Positions 12,515 to 24,719 of a stretch of DNA of 64,000 nt are shown piece by piece. The notes under the pieces were generated by a model. The model searched no databases, was not told where the DNA came from, and saw nothing but the letters and a program-made list of their open reading frames with translations. Each line of letters starts with the position of its first letter. The stretch's first letter is position 1. The translations under genes and the position numbers were made by a program. The stretch comes from Hemerocallis citrina (Eukaryota; Streptophyta; Magnoliopsida; Asparagales; Asphodelaceae): contig CM030366.1 in assembly GCA_017893485.1 (NCBI GenBank), forward strand, positions 198,987,835 through 199,051,834. Direction: 5' to 3'.

Positions 12515-12970
12515 TCAATGTAAACATCAAGAATTGTTTTGGTATTTTTCTTCCCTTTTAGCATTATTTATTGCATATTCCTCCAAATTTTAGGATTCCA
12601 TGAAATTTGCAAATTTTTTCCTGCATTTTACAATATTTATTTCATTCGGCAACAGTTTCTATTGTTTTCTTCATATTCTAGTATTCTAAAGAATTATCCT
12701 TCATGTTCTTTTGGAATTTCCTACATTTTTAAAATAATTAGAAGGTCTATTAAAGGTAGCAATTAATCATGTGCTTAATCCCACTTGAGCGCTAAGAAGT
12801 CATACAGCGTTTAAGTACGCTTTTAGGGCTTTTAAAAAACCTTGTTGTCCACATTAAATTCATTTGTGGTTAACGTTCCTGTTAACACCTATAATCAACA
12901 TTGAGCTTGTTTATAATCTTAGTGTAGAGTATAGACTTTTACCAGAATAAAAGATATAATTATGATTCTC
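12515..12970. other. AT-rich non-coding sequence
   Basis: Between the LTR element and the duplicated block at 12971 I see no gene or element end. A 75-codon frame at 12539 is T-rich and carries no recognisable motif. Confidence 0.45.
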
Positions 12971-13899
12971 TTCCTTAAAAGCTGACCAAAACTGGGTATT
13001 CTTAGGATATATTTTTGCATCCAAAAGCAGCCTAAATAGACATTTAAGTCATTGTTATCAGAAATTTATGATTAGTATTCTCAAATTTATCCCAAATTTT
13101 GTATTTGGATACATGAATCTTTTTTCTCTAAACTGTGTCAAGAGCTGCATCTGTGAATTTGCCGAAGTCTTATTTTTAGTGTGCCTGTGTTTTGATATTT
13201 GTCAGTCGTAATTGTTTCTATTTTTTTGCCACATAAAATTTTAATTTTTTTGCTGGATAAGACATCTGAATTAATATATATATATGCCACATAAAATTTT
13301 ACTATTTCATACGCTTATGCCACATAAATATTTACTATAACTTTTTCTGCAACTGTAGATAGTTATTTTTCCTGCTTATAATGTTAATTCTCTGAAATGT
13401 CTATCTATACTGTTGTGATGTGCATTTACTCAGACCTTAGAGGCTTAGAGATGACAACTGTTTATTTTCTGGTTTAATCATATTTATGACTTTTATTTTC
13501 TCATACCTAATTGTTCAGGAAATTGTATGGTGAAGAGGAATACTATCAGTTAGTTAATGCAGATCGTCCTTTGTATTGATATGCCTTCTACCTCAATGAA
13601 CGATTGCTAAATATACTCTACTTAACAGGACAACTCAGGTATCTCATTTACTGTGCGATATTAAAATTGAACAAAATCATTTGATTTACTTTATTCTTAA
13701 AAATTTTCAAAATTTTGCAGTACTTGCTATTGATTGTGAACTGATAGTCATATTTTCGTTAGTAATTCAGTTATAAAAGATTGATAGAAGTTGACTATGA
13801 GAGCTAGAGAAGAAGTCATTTGTAATAAATGATTTGATGTGATTATTAGTTAGAGTTCCTTGCTTATATTATCAGTTATCTACTTTCTCAGGTATAAAC
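12971..13899 (+). repeat. paralogous block A, duplicated at the right window end
   Basis: 12971-13217 matches 63533-63777 with few substitutions (shared start ttccttaaaagctgacc), and 13685-13899 matches 63780-64000. The block here carries about 467 bp extra in the middle (13218-13684), which includes the candidate exon at 13519. The sequence looks like intron or gene-flank DNA of a low-copy gene rather than a transposon. The shared end, ctttctcaggt, resembles a splice acceptor. Confidence 0.85.
13519..13579 (+). pseudogene. possible terminal coding exon of an unrecognised gene
   Basis: A splice-acceptor-like ttgttcag ends at 13518. It is followed by an open stretch reading KLYGEEEYYQLVNADRPLY and then TGA at 13577. 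The composition (charged and aromatic, no low complexity) is protein-like, unlike its AT-rich surroundings. No upstream exon is recognisable; the LTR element at 9777 may have separated it from the rest. I do not recognise the family. It could also be a chance frame. Confidence 0.3.
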
Positions 13900-15237
13900 C
13901 ATATATACTTTAATCCTAATATAGCATGATATAAGGGAAATAAAAAATCTATAGACATTTAACTCAATGCTAAAGAGGCAATTAAATATTACTAGATGCT
14001 AAAAAATAAAGAAATAGCTGACATAAAATTGGGAAAATGCAAATGGTTAGAAGTTGGTCAAGGTGACTGCAGATTTGAGATCCTTTGGCTGATGACAAAG
14101 AATATAAGTTCTCTCTAATTCGGTGAAATTTGGTGGCTGATGACAAAGAATATAAGTTCTCTCTAATTCGGTGAAATTTGGTGAATTTTATTGAAGAAGA
14201 TTCCCTTTTTCTCAAGGGTTGGACGGTTGGACCCCTATATTTAGGCATCTTGGCTAGGACAAGTGACACTAACATCCTAGTTTGTTAGTTGCGTAGTCTG
14301 CTTAGTCTGACTGGTAAGGTATGTCGTGCCACTAAAGTTTTGTAAGCCCCTACATAAAGCGCAAATAGTTATTTTTTTCCGAAAACAGGGTTGACATCTT
14401 TGCAGCACAAGGCCGTCTTGGTTTGTGTATTGTGCAATACATTGATTAAACTAAGGGTTAGTAGTTCTGGTGTCGGCTAATAACTTCATATGAAGTACTA
14501 GTACAAGATTACATATCAAACCAAGAGGCTAGAGAAGTTGTAACTCTTACTTCGCTATGTGCTTTAAACAATAAATCTCTACCTTTTTCTTTCTCGAGTA
14601 TTGCTGGTATTTGATGTTACTGCAGTGTGGACATGATAAATACATGCATTCTCAAATTTTTAGATATTTAGTCAATTCTAAAGAGTATTCCCTTTGTACT
14701 ACCTCAAAGTCACTGATCTCTATATTATTTATAGGATCTTATACACAGGGACACTACTGATGCAACATCATTTCTGCAAGTAAACAATGCTTGCTTCTCA
14801 GCGCGATGATACTCTTCGAACTCCTGACCTGCTGTTATTCAACTGCTCAGTTTTGTGGGATTGTTGTAGGTTATTTATCATCCATCTCACCAATTCTTTT
14901 CAATATACTGTACACTTTACAAATGCTCATTCATCTGTAACTTGCCATACATTGAACCCTTCAATATAGTATACAGTATACAGTATGTAACTTCGATGGA
15001 CAAAAAATTAAACCAATTTATTCTAGTGGTCGGGCTTAACTGTCTGCCTGTATTTATTCCAAAATTGATTGATATTCTTTATGGGGGAAGCTTGGGCATT
15101 ATTATATGATGATGGGCTATTATTAACTATTTATTTCTGAAGTTCTGAATTCAAAAAGATGACAAGTTATTTAGTAATGTTCTGTTTGTTTTAGATTCTC
15201 ATGTTTATCCTTTGTAAACCATCATCTTTACCATTTG
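13580..15237. other. AT-rich sequence with one short tandem repeat
   Basis: Apart from the second half of the duplicated block (to 13899) and the 48-bp duplication at 14087, no gene or transposon end is visible. A frame at 14787-14969 reads 60 residues without a known motif. Confidence 0.45.
14087..14182. repeat. 48-bp unit in two perfect tandem copies
   Basis: The unit starting ggctgatgacaaagaatata occurs at 14087 and again at 14135 without a visible mismatch. Because 48 is a multiple of three, a minus-strand frame stays open across it, but the encoded repeat has no known meaning. Confidence 0.85.
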
Positions 15238-15248
15238 GATTTGATATT

Positions 15249-17067
15249 TTTTTTTGAGAAAAAGGTTACCTCGCCACCACTTTATTAATAAAAAAATAAT
15301 GATACAAGTCTATCTGTTTCTAAACGGAACAAAACAAAATAGTGGAGAACAAATATAAAGCAAAACCTACACTCTTAACTAGTTCCTCTCTTGCTAAACT
15401 TGTAAACGCTGCCTCTGCATCCAGTTTTTCAACCTATCTCTCCCAGATATAATTTGACTTCTGCAAAAGTCCAATTTGGAATTCATAAACCTCCGAGATA
15501 ACACTCCACCCCTAAAACTCTTACGTTTCCCCAAACGTCCACATTGTCAACAACCACAGTCACTATCTTTTGCTGGCAGACTTGCTCCTCTCCCCATGAC
15601 GTTGCTATTGTGTATTCGTCAATCCAACCCTACCACGACGTTGTCTTTCGATTGCGTCAAATACAGTTCTCAACAGTAGCCATTGTTCTCAACCGAAACT
15701 TAGACACTTGAAGTCGTCGAACTCACCACTTTATGTATTTTGAATTTCAGCTTTGAAATCCAAATTACACTAACACTCTCCTCATACTCCTTACCTAAAA
15801 TTTAAATTTCAAAAATCTATATTGAAATGCAAAATTCAAGGAAACTCCCCCTCCTCACCTTCAATTCAAATTTGAATTTCAATACCCTAACTCAAAAATC
15901 AAATTTGAGCCTCAGAACCCTACTGCGAAATTCAAAATTTGAATTTCAAATATGACTCCCCATCCCCTCTCCGACTCCACCTCGCCCATCATCGTTCTCA
16001 TGCACACCCCCACTCCTCCAAGAATTCTCGTCGTACGCGTCCGCCACTCATCCGCTCCTCCTTAAGAATTCTCGTCGTACGCGTCCGCCACTCATCCGCT
16101 CCTCTTTGCCATCAACTACCCAAACGAACAACACACCCTTCGTTAGCCCTGTTGCATCCTCGATGATGCCACTCTAGTCATCACCAAACCGAACCTCCCG
16201 ACACAACGACGCTCTCTGTGCCCTCCGTCGATCCTGGTCCGACTCCTCACCTAATCGAGCCTAACCCTATTTGGGATCTCGACAAGCCAAAGCACAACCA
16301 CCGACTATCCACAAAATTGCATTACTCCGACGAACCCCAGTAAGAATCTTGATGTGCACTACCCCGACAATAACAGCCCACCATTGTCCCCCATAACACT
16401 CCCTCCCCTAATAGTCTTAGGGAATTTCGAAATCTAAGTAGAAATTCCTCAAACACGATAATTTCTCCCTTTCCGAATCTCAAAACGATCTTGAAAATTG
16501 AACTCAAAGACCATTCCAGATCCAACCCACAACTCCGACCACTCCTCGACCACCGTCGCCCTTCTCCACACATCAGCCTTATTGTCGAGCCACCTCTACT
16601 CCAACAGTCCCTACCAACTCCAACCACCCCGCCAACTCCAACAACTCCAACCAAACCTTCACAATCGAGCCCTCCCTGCCTTCGCACCCTCGACGACGAT
16701 CTCACCCTGATGTGTTGCCGGCTCCTCCAACCCGTACGAGATCAGATCGTCTGCCGTCGACAGCCTTCTTTGCCGCTTCGACGAAGCCTCAGCTTCCCCT
16801 AATAGCTCTCCTCCCTCGCCACGTCAGCCACACGACACACCGTCATTTCCGCCTCAACTTCGCCGACCGAGTCGCCAAACCCTAAGATCGCGAAACCCTA
16901 GAAAGGTCTCCAACCTCTTCTACACCGCTCCGAAGCGGGAATGGGGGGGGGGGAGGAGGAGGAAGGGATGGTGAAGGACTCCTCCCCCCTCCCCGATCAA
17001 AACCGTCGTCGCCGCCTGACTGCTGAAGATTTGATTTTGGGAGTTTCTCTCTCTAGAAAATAAATTA
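15249..17067 (-). mobile_element. poly(A) retroposon, minus strand, LINE-like
   Basis: An 11-bp direct repeat, gatttgatatt, lies at 15238-15248 and 17068-17078. Directly inside the left copy is a T run (to 15255), the reverse of an A tail, so the element reads on the minus strand. Its 3' end (rc of gagaaaaaggttacctcgcc) resembles plant LINE 3' ends. The 5' portion (about 17030-15940) is GC-rich like a LINE leader. A minus frame at 16705-16322 contains KIVLRFGKGEIIVFEEFLLR, possibly the start of ORF1. No RT is present. It is either an internally deleted LINE or a retroposed transcript. Confidence 0.6.
16021..16104. repeat. 44-bp tandem duplication
   Basis: A 40-bp block beginning agaattctcgtcgtacgcgt occurs at 16021 and again at 16065 with a 4-bp spacer, within the minus-strand retroposon. 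Confidence 0.85.
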
Positions 17068-17128
17068 GATTTGATATTAGAGATAATAATTTTATCTTTC
17101 ATGTGCGTCGCAAATAATTCTCCCTTAA

Positions 17129-17522
17129 CAAGGATTTTTTCCACACAGGTCCCCAGCAATCATTGAAATTCCACATTAGTTGCTATTTAGTCTCTTGATT
17201 GACTCCAAAATTGAATAATTTGTGTCTCAATTGTAACATCAAGAAAATTTGAATCCTTTACATATACTTTCAAGATATACTCTTAAGTGGAAGGGTTAAA
17301 TTATTTCAAAATAGTCTTTCTTTTCTTGCAATTTTATTCTCTTCTGGACCATTCTGCATAAGCCTTTTTCCCAAAATTGATCCAATGATTCATAACTTTC
17401 ATAATGTCTCCTAAATTGATCAAATTTTGAAATCGACTGAGGGACTAATATGGAATTTTCGAGTGGTGAGGAACTAATGTGAAATTTTAATATTTGTTCG
17501 GCACCTGTGTGGAAAAATCCTT
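17129..17522. mobile_element. MITE-like inverted-repeat element
   Basis: The left end (aaggattttttccacacagg) is the inverse of the right end (cctgtgtggaaaaatcctt), and the similarity continues inward for roughly 100 bp, including the inverted acattagtt blocks. There is no coding capacity. A clean target duplication was not resolved, so the family is open. Confidence 0.55.
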
Positions 17523-20313
17523 CTAACAAACTTAGATGATTCGTAAATAAATAAATTATGAGGTGATTAAAAAATAGGGAAGGCGCCTGATGTTGCTTGT
17601 TTTTTTGTGTGGGGACAACATGTGTGAGTTCTTGTAATTTGTGAAGTGGAAGGGACTAATCTCGATCTCGGCTCAAGTCTGCTCCTTGAGGTCGGCTCGA
17701 AAGAGAGGCGGGTAGCTAGGTCGGGAGGCTTGGAGCTCGGTCGGCCGGAGTACCTGCAAAAGGCATAGAAACACCGAGAGAAGTCCCGGTGACAGTGTAA
17801 AACCCTAGAATTTGAAATTATGATTTTGTAATTAATAAATGAATTAAAGTGAATTTGGTGATTTAATAAACTTTTTTGTGAAATTTACTTTTTTTTCACG
17901 TGCAAAACACGTGCAAATATTTTCTTGGAAATACAAAGTCAAAAATTTCGTATTGGAGGACCTAATACTTGTTAGTGAATAACAATTGCAAATTTTCTGG
18001 ATTATATAAATCACTATTGGTATTTTCGCAAATATTGCTAAATGAAGTGGTCTTTTTGCAAAAAGTGTTACTTGGAGGCAAATTTTGAAAAGTCGATTTT
18101 CTAGGGGTTTCAATTTGAGGCCGGCCAGATCTGGAGGGATTTGAGGGATTTATATCCTACCTCATTTGGTTTATTTAACTACCTAATATGATAAGACTAT
18201 ATATGCAAAGATATCTCTTAAAAGAATATTTTGTAAATCTTCTCAAAAACCATAGAAGAGCATCCCGGCCTATATTTAGAGAGCAGCAGCCGCCCACTGT
18301 TGTGAACTCAAAAACTCTACTTTGCATTATTATTTTGGTGTTGGATCTTAAAGCTTTGCAAAAGGGAGGAGGAGAAAGCTTTCTTATTGCTTTTGTTTCT
18401 TCAAATTAATCTTCCTAAAAGGTGAGTGATAATTTTATTTTGTTCTATGTTTGTTGAGTATGATGGCTTGTCTAGCAGGATGCATGCTAGAAGATTGTAT
18501 GCTTGATGTAGTAAACAATTAGATGAATGAATAGTCGAAAGAAGATATTCATGAACAAAAATGCAAATCAATGTATGAACATTAATGTATAGTTGGTTGG
18601 AAAATTGTAATTTCACAAAGATCCTAAATTTTTACACCATGCTTGATTGATCATGGTTGAATTGATGTGGGATGTGTACGAGACTTGTAGAAACTGACAT
18701 CTAGTCGGTAAAGATCAATAATATGAATGGGGAATGATTGTATGTGAAAGAATTGATTAAGAATGATTAGAGACTTGGTAAAGATTTTGCTCTAAGTTTG
18801 TTTAATCATATGAAGATTATTTGTTCATCAAGACTTATGCAAAATTAGTATGCATGTGTGTTCACTGTTTTCCTTGATATGCTCTGTTTGATTTATGAAT
18901 TGGGGAAAACTTGACCATTGATTGAATTAGAGACAAAGAAGTAGGAGAAATGGATCTAACAAGAATGTGGCTGTGTATAATGAATTGCAAAGAAAAGATT
19001 TTGGGTTAAAAAGATCAAGTTAAAGTGAGATTTGAAGTTTCGGACCTGTATAGTGCAGGCCGAACTTGAACATTTGAGATTTTTGTGAAATTTTCAATGA
19101 ATTTGATTTGTATTGGGACTGAGATGGATTGATCAAACATACAACTCATATATGATGAATTCTGTTAGGCATTTACTGATGTTTTCAAGAACTTTATGAA
19201 AAAGTCTTCTTTATAACTTTTGTTCAATATTGTGATTTGGAAATTGAGATTTTGTGAAGTTATGAAAAGATTTGATTTATGTATGAGCTGAGATAGATTT
19301 GGCCAAGATTGTGCCTATTATATTCTAGATTTCGTTATAAGAAACCACAGATTTATACTTACATATATCAGTTTTGTGAGAATTGTAAATTTTTTGCGAC
19401 AGCAGACCACCTGACAGTCGACTGCAGCGTTTAATGCCGCATCCGTTAGTCGACTTTCAAGTCTCTGACTGCACCATTTAAATACCGACAGTCAATCGAA
19501 GCGATTTGTATTGCGCTTGACGGTCGACTGCCAAGTTCTTTTTTTTGGGTTTATTGTTCTTTGAGCACTGTCGGTCAACCACAGTAGTTTTCCACTATGG
19601 TTGTTGGTTGATTGACATAGCTTGATTTTTTCTGTTTGCTGCAAATTTTCGTTTCTTCACCGATTGTTTATTTAACTTTTATAAATGTTAATTCCCTGTT
19701 TTCCAGTGTGTTTAGATTCAGATTGCTTGTTATTTCGGAGAGTATGTATTCTCAATTCGATTAAGTATTTAACTTCTACTTTTGTGGTTTTAAAAGAGTA
19801 TGTGTTTTCAAATTTGTAGAGTATTCTATTATGAGTTATCTTCCACTATTTGCTTCAGTTTTAATTCAGATTGTTTCAGTTTTATCGAGTAAATTATATG
19901 GTTATGGCTACACATGGAAGTGCTTGGTTTGGCTGTTGGATTTTTTGGGAAAATTTTCATAACTTATTAAATGAATTTGAATGATTAGAGGTGTGTGATA
20001 ACCTCGGGATTTTTGAGACTTTAGAGGTTGAGTGGGACCCTAGTATGCCGGCAGATGGGATTTTGTGGTTCTGGCCAGTTGGGGCCTTGATGTTGAATAG
20101 TTGAGTTAAGCCCGGTAGGATACACTAACTCTAGGGAATTGTGATTAATTAAATAAACTTAATAAATATAAGGATATGCACTAGATGGTGATATGATGAA
20201 ACAGGAGCAAACGTGAGTTATGTTTTCCAGGATGATCTGCGAGTGAGACATTCCCCAATATTTTGGGACAATAGATGAAATAGGCCACAGAATGATCACG
20301 GAGGGGATTGGTC

Positions 20314-23300
20314 TGTTGATTCTTGATTTTGATGATTACAACACAATGCAAAGTTGTTGTGCTACTTCTTAGATATTACAGGATGTACACAAAGGCAAAA
20401 TGTTCAAACAAGCTCTCAAAGCAAGTTGATCAAGCAAAGCTACAAACACAGCTCTCAAAGCTAACTGATCAAGAAAGCTACAAGGTTGCTAGCTTCAAAG
20501 ATAAAAACAAAGGCTAAAGCTCCATCACAAGACTCAAGACTCGAGACAAGACCTATGCTTAAATGTATTGTATTAAGTGTCTTGTAACAGTTGTAACTCT
20601 TTTATTTCTTTGAGTCTTAGAATGCTGTAATAGCCTTGTCACACACACTCACACATATCTTTAAATAATTGAGTGTTTTACAAAACTTAAAAAAATCGAA
20701 ACAAGCTTGAATAAGCTCAGCTGTTAAGTACCAGTCGACCGCTATTTGGCACCAGTTGACTGTCTAGTACGAAACTGTCTGAACTCATTCAAACTCTGAC
20801 CAATCGACTCATTATGGCAACCCAGTCGGCTGTTCAAGCCGTTTCGACAGTTTTCTGTTTTTAAACTTGTTTTTCAAAATCAAATCTTTACTGCCGTTGT
20901 ATGGCAGTTGGGACTCAACCTTCCAACGGTCAAACGTCTCTAACTCTATAAAAAGAGTACAGAGATCTTTGACAAAGGTTAACAACTTTTTCCAAGCATT
21001 TTTTTCTCATGTTCTCAAGCTTTTGGTTTTGACAAGAAAAAGCTTTCTAAAAGCATTCACTTTCTAAGTCTTGGTTCTCTGAAATCAGTCTAGTATAACA
21101 GTGATTTCGTTTTAGACTGATTTCGGAAGTTGACCTAATAGCCTGTTGTGCTAATCTAGGTACCTAAATATATAGATAAAACTAGACACAAATTATAAAA
21201 CCTCGCAAGTGCACGAATCGTTAGAAAAGCGTAGCAATAGCAAGGGTCGATCCCACAGAGATTGTAGACTTCAACTTACTAATCAATAAAACTAATAATA
21301 AAAATGAATAAGAGTTGTTATAATATTCTAAAAGAACTAAAAGATTAAAACTAAGATGAGAGGTGTTGAATCACAAATATCTCTTGAATAGTTGGGTTGT
21401 TGATCTCCACCAATAGTTAGTAATGCTAAGTTGCCTTCTGAATTTACTTCTAATTACTCATGTTTGTTCACTTCAAGGGCATGGTATCTACTCCTTAAAG
21501 TATTGTTTCCCTAAGCCAAGAATTAGGCATGGTATCTACTCTAATTCGTTTCTTCCCCTAAGTATTTTAGCATGGTATCTACTAAGTTATACTTAACAAA
21601 AGCATAAGCACAATGGAAACGAACAAACACTTAAAGTCCTAGAAATTGGTATCAGATCTAGATCCTTTAAGTTGATTGAACCAAGAATCCTAAAGATTCC
21701 CTTGTTACAAGTTACGAGCACGAGATACGGATCGTCTCAATATGCTCATATAACAGATTCAGATTTCTAACTCACAGACTTGATAATATCAGATTCTGTA
21801 TGGCAGTCGACTGGCTCTCACCTTCAGTCGACTGTACTTATAACTCCTGAACAAGTTTGACTGTTATCAATCTCTATCAATTCAATTAGATTCAATCAAT
21901 AAGTAAAATAAAAGGATTCAGAAGAACACAGCACTACATAACTACGGCTTCGATCTACCCAACTATGAAGTTAGTTCCACATAATAATAACTTTATTGCT
22001 TAACAAGTTCAAGTACATGATCAACATAAAAGAATAAAGAGAGAAGAAATAAACTAATGGATTCCGGCAATAAGGTCGACTGTCTGTCACACAGTTGACT
22101 GCCTTCTGGTTGCTGTGTCTCCTCTCTCCTTCTTCGATGATGATGGAGTGATGCGCACGGTTGATGACTTGATGGTTGGGAACTCTGTGATTAAGTTGCG
22201 TCCAAGAGATAGATGCCTCCTTGCTACAGATGATCTTTTCTGATATTTATAGAGTACCGCTGAGAATTAGGGTTTCCCCTTTTTTAAGGGAAAAATCTTC
22301 TTGATTTGATGATTTATGTCTTTCTCTTTTCTTCTTTCCTTTCTTATCTGTTCACCACGTGCTTTTGCCAATTTCCAGTCTCTAGATTTGATTCGTTGCA
22401 TAAGATCTGGATTTAAATAGATTTGAAATTAGATTTGGGTGAATCTTCGAATATCTTATCTGTTTACTCCGCCGCAGACCAGTCGACTTATCTTCGAACC
22501 AGTCGACTGAGTCGAGACTCCTGAAGATTTCATAATTGTTCAGACCAGTCGACTGTCTTTTGGGAGTGAGTTGACTGTGTCGAGAGTTGTGGAAAATCAG
22601 CTTCTCTTGTCCAGTCGCCTGTGTTGGGGAACCAGTCGACTGATCCTCTGCAGTTTGCTGTGTATTATCCTTGAAGTCCTAAATTTGCTTCGTATTTCTG
22701 TTATAAGCTGTTTCCTATGGAAAAGAGAAAATAGGAGTTAAATACCACATATAGCGCTTTTAAATGTCTAATTATAACAAGATTATTGCTCTAGAAAGTG
22801 AATAATATTGTGTTCATCATAGCCATGCACAAAATCACATTCACAACAAGGTTATAGGTTGATTGTAAATATTTTGTTGTTGTTCTTCACTCTCGGTTGT
22901 GAGAGTGGTTCCTCTCGGTCGGAGAGTAGGGCTCTAGGGTGTAGAGTCAGGTTTTCACTCTTGGTGGAAGAGTGGGGTGCTCTCTCTAGTGGTGAGAGAG
23001 GACTACGGGTTGGACAAGGTTGTTGTCTAACGCCGTAGGGTATTCTTGTAATTTTTCAGGAATAGTGGAAAATCTCAAGTAGGTTGCTTGGGGACTGGAT
23101 GTAGGTCGGGAGGACTGAACTAGGATACATCGTGTGTACTCTGTGGTTGTATTTCTCCGAACTTGCATTTCATTTACTTGCTTTTTAAGTTCTCTGTGAA
23201 ACTTGTCTGGACAGTTGACTATGTCACTTTTTAAGTCGACTGGTCCGACTTGTACTACATTCTCTCTGAAAACTTGTCTGGTAAGTCGACTGGTTCTTCT

Positions 23301-23474
23301 ACAAGTCGACTGATCAGACTCATCTTAAAATACTCTTCTTAACTATCACCCCAGTCGACTGGTTTCTCTTTTCCAGTCGACTGGACCGAAGAAAAAGTTC
23401 AATTCCACAATTATTTTTATAAAACACTATTCACCCCCCTCTAGTATTTCTTGCCTTGCCTACAGGATCCAACA
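20314..23474 (+). mobile_element. nested level 2: Sirevirus-like (Ty1/copia) solo LTR
   Basis: It begins TGTTGATTCTTGATTTTGATGATTAC and ends GGATCCAACA, with a perfect 5-bp duplication tggtc at 20309-20313 and 23475-23479. The start with a TTTTGATGAT block and the C-run near the end (tattcacccccctc, about 23405) are typical of Sirevirus/Maximus LTRs. A TATA box (tataaaaag) lies near 20947. Without the level-3 insertion the LTR is about 1.48 kb, a normal Sirevirus size. No internal region is left, so it arose by LTR-LTR recombination. Many CAGTCGACTG-like palindromes are present. Confidence 0.82.
21144..22819. mobile_element. nested level 3: 1.68-kb TG...CA element
   Basis: It begins TGTTGTGCTAATCTAGG and ends GTGTTCATCA, with a perfect 5-bp duplication tagcc at 21139-21143 and 22820-22824. 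Inside is a block of the type cctcgcaagtgcacgaatcg...gggtcgatcccacag that recurs in a common plant LTR family. There are no internal direct repeats and no coding region, so it is probably another solo LTR. It too contains CAGTCGACTG palindromes (for example 21803, 21824, 22500, 22631). Confidence 0.75.
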
Positions 23475-24719
23475 TGGTCTCCAGTATTCCAAGGACGAGA
23501 GCGACGCTCATAATATTTGTGCAATAAGGGTTCCAGGATAACCTGCAGAGTGAGACATTCCTCAATATTCCGGGACGATGGATGAAATAGGCCACAGAAT
23601 GTTCCACGGAGGGGATTGGTCTCCAGTATTCCAAGGGCGAAAGCCGATACTTACAAAATGTCTAAATCTCGTAGCAGTCATTGTAGTAGGATAGTTGGAT
23701 ATCGTGGGATTGAACCCTATGATGTAGAGAACGATAAGGGCTTGCACCGGACCTATGTATTGTGGGATGCATAGAATCCGACAAGTATGCATTAGTAATC
23801 ATCATAAGCACTGTGTTTTCTTGACTTGTATTATGCATGCTTGTTTTCTTTGTTTTCCTTACACTTGACACTTACCCTAGTTTCACTCGGTGATTTATGT
23901 TTCATTTATCGTTATTTCATATTTCATTTGTTATCACCCTGTTAATATGTTGACTATGATTTTGTTTCTATGTCTCATTATGTTGTATTTCTTTTGAATA
24001 TCACTCACACCGTTATGGCTGACCCCTATAGTTTTGGAGGTTAAAGTTATCTCTAGCCTCATATTTTACACGTGAATACCATTAGCATGGAGTTGGGAGC
24101 ATGTGGTAATAGTAAATGTTTATGCAAATTTTGGTAAAGAGACTGATTGTAAAGAGAAAATTGTAATTCAAGGTGTTTAATTTTCGCTGTGCTTTGTAAA
24201 AGAGATGGTGTAATAAAATTTTTAAAATATTCCTGTGTTTATACTATGTTTATGATTACAATTGAGGTTGATGCTAGGAATTGAGCCACGTATTTCTAAG
24301 TTTATTTATTGAAAATTCGGGGCACTACAGACAAGCCCTCCGACAATCTAGTCAGTCACTGCAAAAAGGACTCATTACCTTTGAAAGTAAGGAGGGGGTC
24401 TGGTATTTATAGGCAGGGACAAACAGGTCTGGGACCCTAACGGGCCGGGTCGGACCCTTTTACCTGTGGGTCTGAGTTGGCAGAAGCCCGTTGGACTTTG
24501 TTGACTTGATGATCTGGGGTGAGCGTAATCTGAGGAGATCTGAAGGCCCTGATTAGGCAACATATCTATACCACATCATAAGTCCCCACTCCTGGAGGGC
24601 TATGTAAACCAGCCGTGGAGGAGTAGTTTGTCTCTGTGGGAAGAGCGGAGGGGTGTATTTGGCGAAGATAAGTTTTTGAGTCCCTGAGGAATGACTGAAG
24701 TTGGCACTGAGTCGATCAC

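Larger units (their letters stand above)
20226..23640. repeat. imperfect tandem repeat in the level-1 LTR, split by level 2
   Basis: The sequence ccaggat...gagtgagacattcc...ggaggggattggtc occurs at 20226-20313 and again at 23534-23620. Each is followed by tccagtattccaagg (at 23479 and 23621). The Sirevirus LTR inserted at the first ggtctcc. The repeat belongs to the level-1 element. Confidence 0.7.
17796..24329 (+). mobile_element. nested level 1: solo LTR of a gypsy-type element
   Basis: It begins TGTAAAACCC and ends GGGGCACTACA, and is flanked by gacag / gacaa (a 5-bp duplication with one mismatch). It sits inside the Tat 3' LTR, whose two halves join logically across it. After removing the level-2 insertion about 3.4 kb remain, with no gag, RT or integrase, so it behaves as a solo LTR. 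A splice-donor-like aaaggtgagt lies near 18418. Degenerate CAGTCGACTG motifs occur at 19414-19530. Orientation is not certain because TG...CA is symmetric. Confidence 0.65.
17640..24578 (-). repeat. 3' LTR of the Tat element, split by nested insertions
   Basis: About 156 bp at 17640-17795 and 249 bp at 24330-24578 join across the insertion. Read on the minus strand, the LTR begins TGATGTGG at 24578, preceded by a purine-rich tract (ggagtggggact). It has a TATA-type sequence (cctataaatacc, about 24400) and then an R-U5-like region. The distal end, near 17640, is uncertain. The total LTR length would be about 0.4 kb. Confidence 0.6.

Noticed and set aside
13519..13579. Assigning the exon-like frame to a named gene family
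   Set aside because: Nineteen residues without a known motif are not enough.
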